Assembly (NCBI GenBank): GCA_020284085.1
Contig: JACEVL010000409.1
Location: 62,001 to 126,000, forward strand
Direction: 5' to 3'
Length of the DNA: 64,000 bases
From: Aporrectodea caliginosa
Lineage: Eukaryota; Annelida; Clitellata; Crassiclitellata; Lumbricidae
A program made the translations under genes and the position numbers. The notes under the pieces were generated by a model that was not told where the DNA came from, made no database searches, and saw nothing but the letters and a program-made list of their open reading frames with translations. Below, in pieces: positions 58,421 to 64,000 of this stretch (within the stretch, counting starts at the first letter, position 1; every line of letters begins with the position of its first letter).

Positions 58421-58845
58421 CGGTCATTGGTGACTGCTATTCTACACACCCACGCAATTGCATGCAAGTAAAGACATGCACACACTGCATTAAACTGCAG
58501 CCACGAATTCGGCAGCGAGAGAAGAGAGAGAGATAAGGGGGCCCATGGCCAAGTACTGGATTAGTCATCCGAAATCCACCAAACTTCTCTAACAACCCGA
58601 AGCTGTTCAAAGGGATTAACAACCTGGAATAATTCATTTGTCAGGGTTTAGTGGTTTCTCCACCCTTACTGAAGGCACCAAACACCCCTCCGGTAACTCT
58701 ACCCCTCCCCACCCCATCCAATCCAATCAAATTAGTAGTTTGCACATCTGAGAGGAAGCGTAAGCTCAACAACTTGCAAACTTCTCACTGACCTACAGTT
58801 ACAAAGTTTCACCACACAGTAGCTCTCCTTCCTTTATAAATATTC

Positions 58846-58950
58846 ATGATGTATCAGCATACAGAAGCTCCTCCCGTTATCCATATTCATGAGGCCTTAA
58901 CTTATACGAAGAAGCTCTGCCCGTAATCCATATTCATGAAGTCTTAACAT
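58846..58950. repeat. 45 bp tandem repeat, three units
   Basis: 'ATATTCATGA' starts each unit (58849, 58892 and 58939 approximately), with 'ACAGAAGCTCCTCCCGT' or 'GAAGCTCTGCCCGT' between. Confidence 0.85.
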
Positions 58951-59184
58951 ACAGAACCTGAGCGAGGCTGCATACTCTCGTCTTGTGTGCATACTCTACT
59001 ACTATTCTCATGCTATTTGCATACCCATTCGTTCTCCCAGTGCATTGTGTATTGATGTTCCTAAACACCGCTATTGCAATTTATTGCAACAGCAGCAGAC
59101 TTATGCTTGATGCATTACTACTTAGATTAGATTAGATATCAAACTGCAAGAATTCCCTTGTAATTTGTCTTTATGGGTGGGACA

Positions 59185-59370
59185 GTAAAACGTCTATGGA
59201 AAGCCCTGCCAACAAAGAAATGGCCAGTTTCAGGACTCGACCCAAACACAAACCTCTTTTCTGCAAACGCTTGAAGACCATTTTGTTCGATCATGGTTTC
59301 ATTGCGTTAGGTTGGGAGCGCCTCTGATGAGTGTCTGGAGCGGTATATAAATTGGCAATTACGATTACGA
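59185..59370 (+). mobile_element. LINE 3' end with GCGCCTCT...ATTACGA tail
   Basis: The frame gives KRLKTILFDHGF, the last conserved ORF motif. Then come 'GGGAGCGCCTCTGATGAGTG', 'GGAGCGGTATATAAATTGGC' and ATTACGATTACGA. This shows that the tail shared by many fragments here belongs to a LINE. Confidence 0.8.
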
Positions 59371-59674
59371 AAGATGAAGCGAGGCCTTTGTATCAACTCA
59401 AGCATTTTTAACTGGCATTGGAGGACGAAACTTCATCTAACAAAGGCAATGTTCAAATAAAATACAATAAAAATTCCAGGATCTCAGTTTAGAAGTTTCG
59501 TTTTGAGAGTAGCCATAAAATAATTAGCCACAATGTTCTTCCACCAATTTTAAGAAGGCACAAGTCCAACGGCCTCCCACGAGTGCAGTGATATATATAA
59601 AGTTTATCTGTACACTACACAATAAAATAATGAATTTTAATCACAACAACAATGTTGTTGCTATCCACAGCACC

Positions 59675-60245
59675 TAAAACTTTACAGGTTTCATCATCAT
59701 TATCATCAGTGCCTGATGCCAGCCATTTGGCACAATGGGTACGAATAAATTACCTCTATTGTCCTCAGTCATTTGTCAAGTCCAGTGCTCATCTTAACGT
59801 CAGTCCATGTCTTCAGCAGGCATTATGCTCTACATGTTATATCCCCATATTATTATTATCATCATTATTATTATTATTACTACTAATATTATTATTATTA
59901 TTATTATTATTAAATATTATAAACTTTTTTAACGCGCACAAAGTCACACAGAAATGCGAATCGGAGGCGCAGTTAGTCAGTCTATCCAGCACAGTTTTGG
60001 GTCTTCCTTGCTTTCTCTCTCCCTAGAATCTTGCATTTCTCGTGAATCTTGAGTAATGTTGAATCTGATCAGCAGGCATTCTCTCTACATGTCCAAACCA
60101 TCCGAGGAGTCTCTGCTGTAAGGACTTTGTCTAGCAGAGCTGTTTGGATATCTGTCTCCGAACTGTCTCGTGTCATCTTTTCCAATTATCTGTAGTCTTG
60201 AAAAACTGCAATTTTCCGCAGCCAACTCATTGCTGCTGTGAGGAT
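59675..60245 (-). mobile_element. LINE-B 3' end, longest copy, with internal rearrangement
   Basis: The minus strand shows MSWLRKIAVFQ, then LLGWFGHVERMPADQI, then GRPKTVL and the (ATG) tail. An (ATT)n-containing block at about 59822-59975 interrupts it, and 'CAGCAGGCATT...CTCTACATGT' occurs on both sides of that block (59815 and 60070). Confidence 0.8.
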
Positions 60246-60357
60246 TCTTTCCTCATCTTGTCCGGCATTCTGATCCACATACGAAAATTTGTTAACTTGT
60301 AACATCGTCCACGTGTGCGTGTGAGCGTGCGAGCATGTGCACGTGTGTGTGTGCGTA

Positions 60358-60525
60358 TCAAATAATAGATAATCATATTAAAATTAATACAATAAATAGC
60401 AGCTGATAAATGCGACATATTTGATTAATAAATTTAGCCAATTTCCATATCATCGAGATTATATGAAATCTGGTAGAAACAGGCAATAAGATTTGTTTTC
60501 CCACAAAAGTAATAAATTTCTGTCG
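60358..60525. repeat. dispersed repeat H, second copy
   Basis: It matches 57104-57275 over about 165 bp and follows a GT-rich tract at 60308-60357. Confidence 0.85.
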
Positions 60526-60727
60526 TGTTGGCAAAACGATATCGAATTGACAGCGGTCTCTAAAATGGTACGGAATTTTTTGGCTCAGTATGTACAACGG
60601 AAAATAGATTGAACAATTGCATATCCTATTGATTTTTCTCACAGTCAATATAAACGCAAATCAGATATAGGCCTAGCTATATCAATATAATTATGTCCTT
60701 CACATACATAGATTTACATACTTTGGT

Positions 60728-60763
<36 letters not shown>

Positions 60764-61465
60764 TTTATACACTTACATACAAGCAAGTGTGGATACATAT
60801 ATGTAATTTAACAAACTCACAGATATCTTAATAAATATAGATAGAAATACATTAATATACGCATACAGATATATACTCATGTATATATACATAAGCTTAT
60901 ACACTCAAAATACTTACATACACACATATACATGTCATTATATACTACATACACCTTAATACAGCCATAAATACAAACATGATATATACGTTAAGTGAAT
61001 AGAGATGACAATAAAAACTGAACTAGCGTTTTAACTGCCAAACAAGGTGATGTTTACAATTCTGAAAGTAAGATGGAAGGTACCTCAAAGCTTGGCTATT
61101 CTAATGCTTTCCAACTTACAAAAGATTCGACTATTTCCAAACGATCCGGCACCACAATACACCTGACCAGGTACACTGTTTATTTCAACCTTTGTCAATA
61201 TCAAATAAATTTTGTAAATATGTTATTAAGAGCAATAAATAATGCACATCTACAATACAACAGAACTCTAAATTCCCTTAACACTGAATGAGTTCTGAGT
61301 CCTCTAAAATCTGATAAGGCTATGTGGGGAGTCACACAATAGTGTTTTGCTGTAGGAAAGACACACTGATTGGCTTTATAAGAGCCTAATTTGTGTCTGC
61401 TCACACCAGACACTAAATTTTAAATAAATATAAATATAATTACATAAGATCTAACGAGCAAGCTG
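60526..61465. other. AT-rich sequence with (TA)n
   Basis: (TA)n at 60732-60759, then ATAC-rich low complexity to about 61000. No gene was recognised. Confidence 0.5.
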
Positions 61466-61494
61466 TTGTCAGTGATTGTGTCTCCCTGCCCATC

Positions 61495-61682
61495 TGTGTA
61501 CCTGCTTACATGTTTTTCTGTCTGCCTTTCTATCTTTCTGTTTGTCTGTCTATCTTTCTGTCTTTTTGTCTGTCTACTTGCCCCTCATTCTGTCACTCTT
61601 TCTATCTGCCTGCCTATCTCTCTATCTGTCTGTCTGTCTACCTGCCTGTCTGTTTGCCTGTCCGCCTGTCTGTCTGTTTGAC
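61495..61682. repeat. (CTGT/CTAT/CTTT)n satellite
   Basis: CTGTCTGT, CTATCTTT and CTGCCTGC words. Confidence 0.93.
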
Positions 61683-62290
61683 ATTTACACCAGGCAACTC
61701 TTACATCCTTATCAGTAGTTAGCTTTGTCAGCTTCAGTCTCAAGCAACCGCAACGTTTCACCGGTTTTCGCATCTGTACAAAAACTCAGCAGACTACGAC
61801 GACGACGAATCAGGCTTTTGGTGGCTTTAAGAAATCCAATCAGACGTTCAGACGCAGATAGGCTAATTAATTAGAAATGATTCATCAAGGTCGTGCGGCT
61901 TCTGCCTGCCAAGCGACAGAAGACCTCGTCCAGGTCTTAACTGGATTCATATATTTAGTCCTTCTTGTCCATTCTGCTCCTGGTAAGATCACCCATGCAA
62001 TTAAGGATTCGTCCTATGTATATTAGCTCATATGTACAGGTGCTCGTGGATCATCAATGCAAAGACGATAGATCAGATGTAATTCCATCTGATTCCATGG
62101 AACCAATCCACCACCAGACTACAATGTAATCTCCAGAGATGATCTTCATCCGGATTATCCGGATTTTTTACAGGATATCTCCAGCACATGGCACCGAAAC
62201 GAACCTCGTGTGCAAGACCTGGAACTGATGCCACAGACCCCAATCCAAGACACTGGCATCATCATCGTCATTCTCAATCAGTCAGTTAGT
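61683..62290. other. unique sequence
   Basis: No gene was recognised. (ACG) words lie near 61797-61806. Confidence 0.4.
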
Positions 62291-62403
62291 TAGTCAGTCA
62301 TATCAATCAATCAATCAATCAATCAATCAACCAACCAACCAACCAACCAACCAATCAATCAATCAATCAATCAACCAACCAATCAATCAATCAATCAATC
62401 AAT
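62291..62403. repeat. (AATC)n/(AACC)n microsatellite
   Basis: Alternating blocks of AATC and AACC tetramers. Confidence 0.95.
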
Positions 62404-62424
62404 CTGAACTTATTTAGCACCACT

Positions 62425-62580
62425 ACCTAATATCCAACTCAGCTATAATGAGTACACTGACTGTACACTGTCAGTGGCAAGATCAGCAAAGGAGAGTACT
62501 GGTCATGCGCCCTCATAAGCAGAGCCTAAGAAAAACGAAGGTGGTAACAATTCGTACATATGGTTGCCTTTCTTAGCAAC
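62425..62580 (+). mobile_element. SINE family A, 5'-truncated copy
   Basis: 'CAACTCAGCTATAATGAGTA', 'TACACTGTCAGTGGCAAGAT' and 'GCGCCCTCATAAGCAGAGCC'. Confidence 0.82.
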
Positions 62581-62944
62581 GTTTCCTAAATGAATATACT
62601 ATCTTCCAAACAGTATTCTGCACAGCATTGTGAACCGTGTCCCATGCAGCCTCTGCCCAGTGGATTGTTGACACTAAATGGACCGTGTCACTGGATGCTG
62701 CTCTGTTTATCATGATCAAGTATAATATCAGACACTATAATAGAAGTCCCTCAACAGATCTGATTAGAATAGAAGGGCTTTACCAATCTCCTTGCAACCA
62801 GATGAATAAGCCACTGACCAGCAAACCTCCCTTCACAGCAATTCAATTGGTCCACTAGATCTCTCACAGGCATTTTGGCAGAAGACACATTTGCCAAGTT
62901 TAAGCAGCCTTTGAAATAAGTAATTAGGTCAGTAGGCATCCAGG
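62581..62944. other. sequence without recognised gene
   Basis: Nothing was recognised. Confidence 0.4.
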
Positions 62945-63050
62945 TGTATACAGGTAAGTAAGTAAATAAAAAAATAGGTAAGTAAATAAAAAATAGGTAA
63001 GTAAATAAAAAATAGGCAAGTAAATAAAAAATAAGTAGGTAAGTAGTTAA
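62945..63050. repeat. tandem GTAAGTAAATAAAAAATAG repeats
   Basis: Four to five units of about 20 bp. Confidence 0.9.
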
Positions 63051-63534
63051 GAAGATGGAATGTTGACAGATAAGCACACAGACAGATAGCAGGTTGTACA
63101 TAAATATACAGGCACATCACAAGTATTTAGGTAAGTTAGTTAAAAAGTACAGGTACCACATTGGCTTATATGTAACATTCCTCAAAAGCATGGTTCAGGC
63201 TGTAAAAAACTTAAGGGTTAAACACAAACACTCCACCAAATAAATCAAACAATAACCACTCCAATTTAAAATCCTAAAGTTCTCTCCTTAATGATCAGAG
63301 CCAGGTTTCTATTTAAGCATTGATGCCTAAGCTCAGAGTATTTAATCAAACATTTGGTTCTCAACTTCAACTCTGCTTGTCGTTAAAAATATACATCTGA
63401 GTCATTACTTTAACGAGCCCGAATATCATATTTCACTTTTGAATTGTATTTCAGGTAGGTAGGTAGGAGTAGGTAGGAAGGTACCACCTCGATACAATAA
63501 CAACCAAAATATTAAAATCAGTTCACTGTCTTTG
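63051..63534. other. sequence without recognised gene
   Basis: A short GTAG tract lies at 63454-63482. Nothing else was recognised. Confidence 0.4.
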
Positions 63535-63585
63535 TCCATGAACTCCTATACAATAGTATGTATGTATGTATATATTATGTATGAG

Positions 63586-63735
63586 CACTTGTTATAGCGC
63601 CCCTTCAAGATTTCTACTCAGAAGCGCTCCCGACTACAAAACGGACACTGAATCGGAGTTTCACGCCGAAGCGCATGAGCAATTTCAGTGAAGGACTTGC
63701 CCAGGGTCCCTACGCAGCGGCTTGTTATGGTTATA
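63586..63735 (-). mobile_element. SINE family D copy
   Basis: 'TTATAGCGCCCCTTCAAGAT', 'CAGAAGCGCTCCCGACTA' and 'GAAGGACTTGCCCAGGGTCC'. Confidence 0.72.
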
Positions 63736-63785
63736 GAATTTGGTTGTACTTGGAGGTGACAACCAAATAGACCCCATGACTGCCA

Positions 63786-63862
63786 CAAACACACACACAT
63801 GCACACATACACGCGCACACACACACACACACACGCGTGCACACACAAATACACACACAAGT
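63786..63862. repeat. (CA)n-rich tract
   Basis: CACACACA with GCAC and GCGC interruptions. Confidence 0.92.
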
Positions 63863-64000
63863 TTTGTCTGATGATGTCATAGCAATTAGTAGACAAAATA
63901 TAACCCACCAACAGCCCTTTAGGATGTCTGATCTGATCGGAAGACTGCATAACCCTCCCCTACCAAAACATTAAAACCATCACTTTCATTATTTTTTTTT

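Overview
The window is animal (metazoan) nuclear DNA. It contains two exons of a giant Fat-type cadherin gene with GT-AG introns, separated by tens of kilobases of intron filled with SINEs, LINE 3' ends, small DNA transposons, minisatellites and very long microsatellites. No bacterial operon, plasmid, phage, rRNA or CRISPR features are visible. The repeat content and the slowly evolving, vertebrate-like protein fit a marine invertebrate such as a lophotrochozoan, echinoderm or hemichordate, but the sequence alone does not identify the species.

The one host gene lies on the minus strand. Its first coding exon is 44500-41095 (start codon at 44485, 1130 complete codons, cadherin repeats 1 to 10 in part). 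The next exon is 30906-30592 (105 residues, end of repeat 10 and start of repeat 11). Both introns seen are phase 1. The rest of the gene must lie beyond position 1, so 1-30591 is read as intron, 30907-41094 as a 10.2 kb intron, and 44501 onward as the 5' intron and upstream DNA. A CpG-dense block at 46141-46560 is the best candidate for the promoter or non-coding first exon. A second CpG-dense block sits deep in intron at 3961-4480.

Mobile elements: a 1415 bp hAT element (15607-17021) with an 8 bp target duplication carries a second, 320 bp hAT element inside it, which has its own 8 bp duplication. Further hAT-like miniature elements lie at 31383-31825, 33986-34171, 55972-56327 and 25181-25342, the last inside a SINE. 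A deleted mariner-like element is at 5759-6556. At least four tRNA-related or tail-sharing SINE families are present (called A to D here). Several LINE families survive only as 3' ends, and two of these run directly into (ATG)n or (AAT)n microsatellites.

Tandem DNA is abundant: (GACA)n and (CTGT)n tracts, (CCAT)n, a 136 bp (GT)n tract, a 24 bp minisatellite with higher-order structure (27311-27950), a 21 bp minisatellite open in several frames (47464-47765), a 45 bp minisatellite (49295-49735), a foldback structure (18578-18897) and a nearly loop-less 32 bp hairpin (55577-55641). I see no new enzymatic or defence system. The most interesting material is the nested transposon record and the conserved gene architecture.
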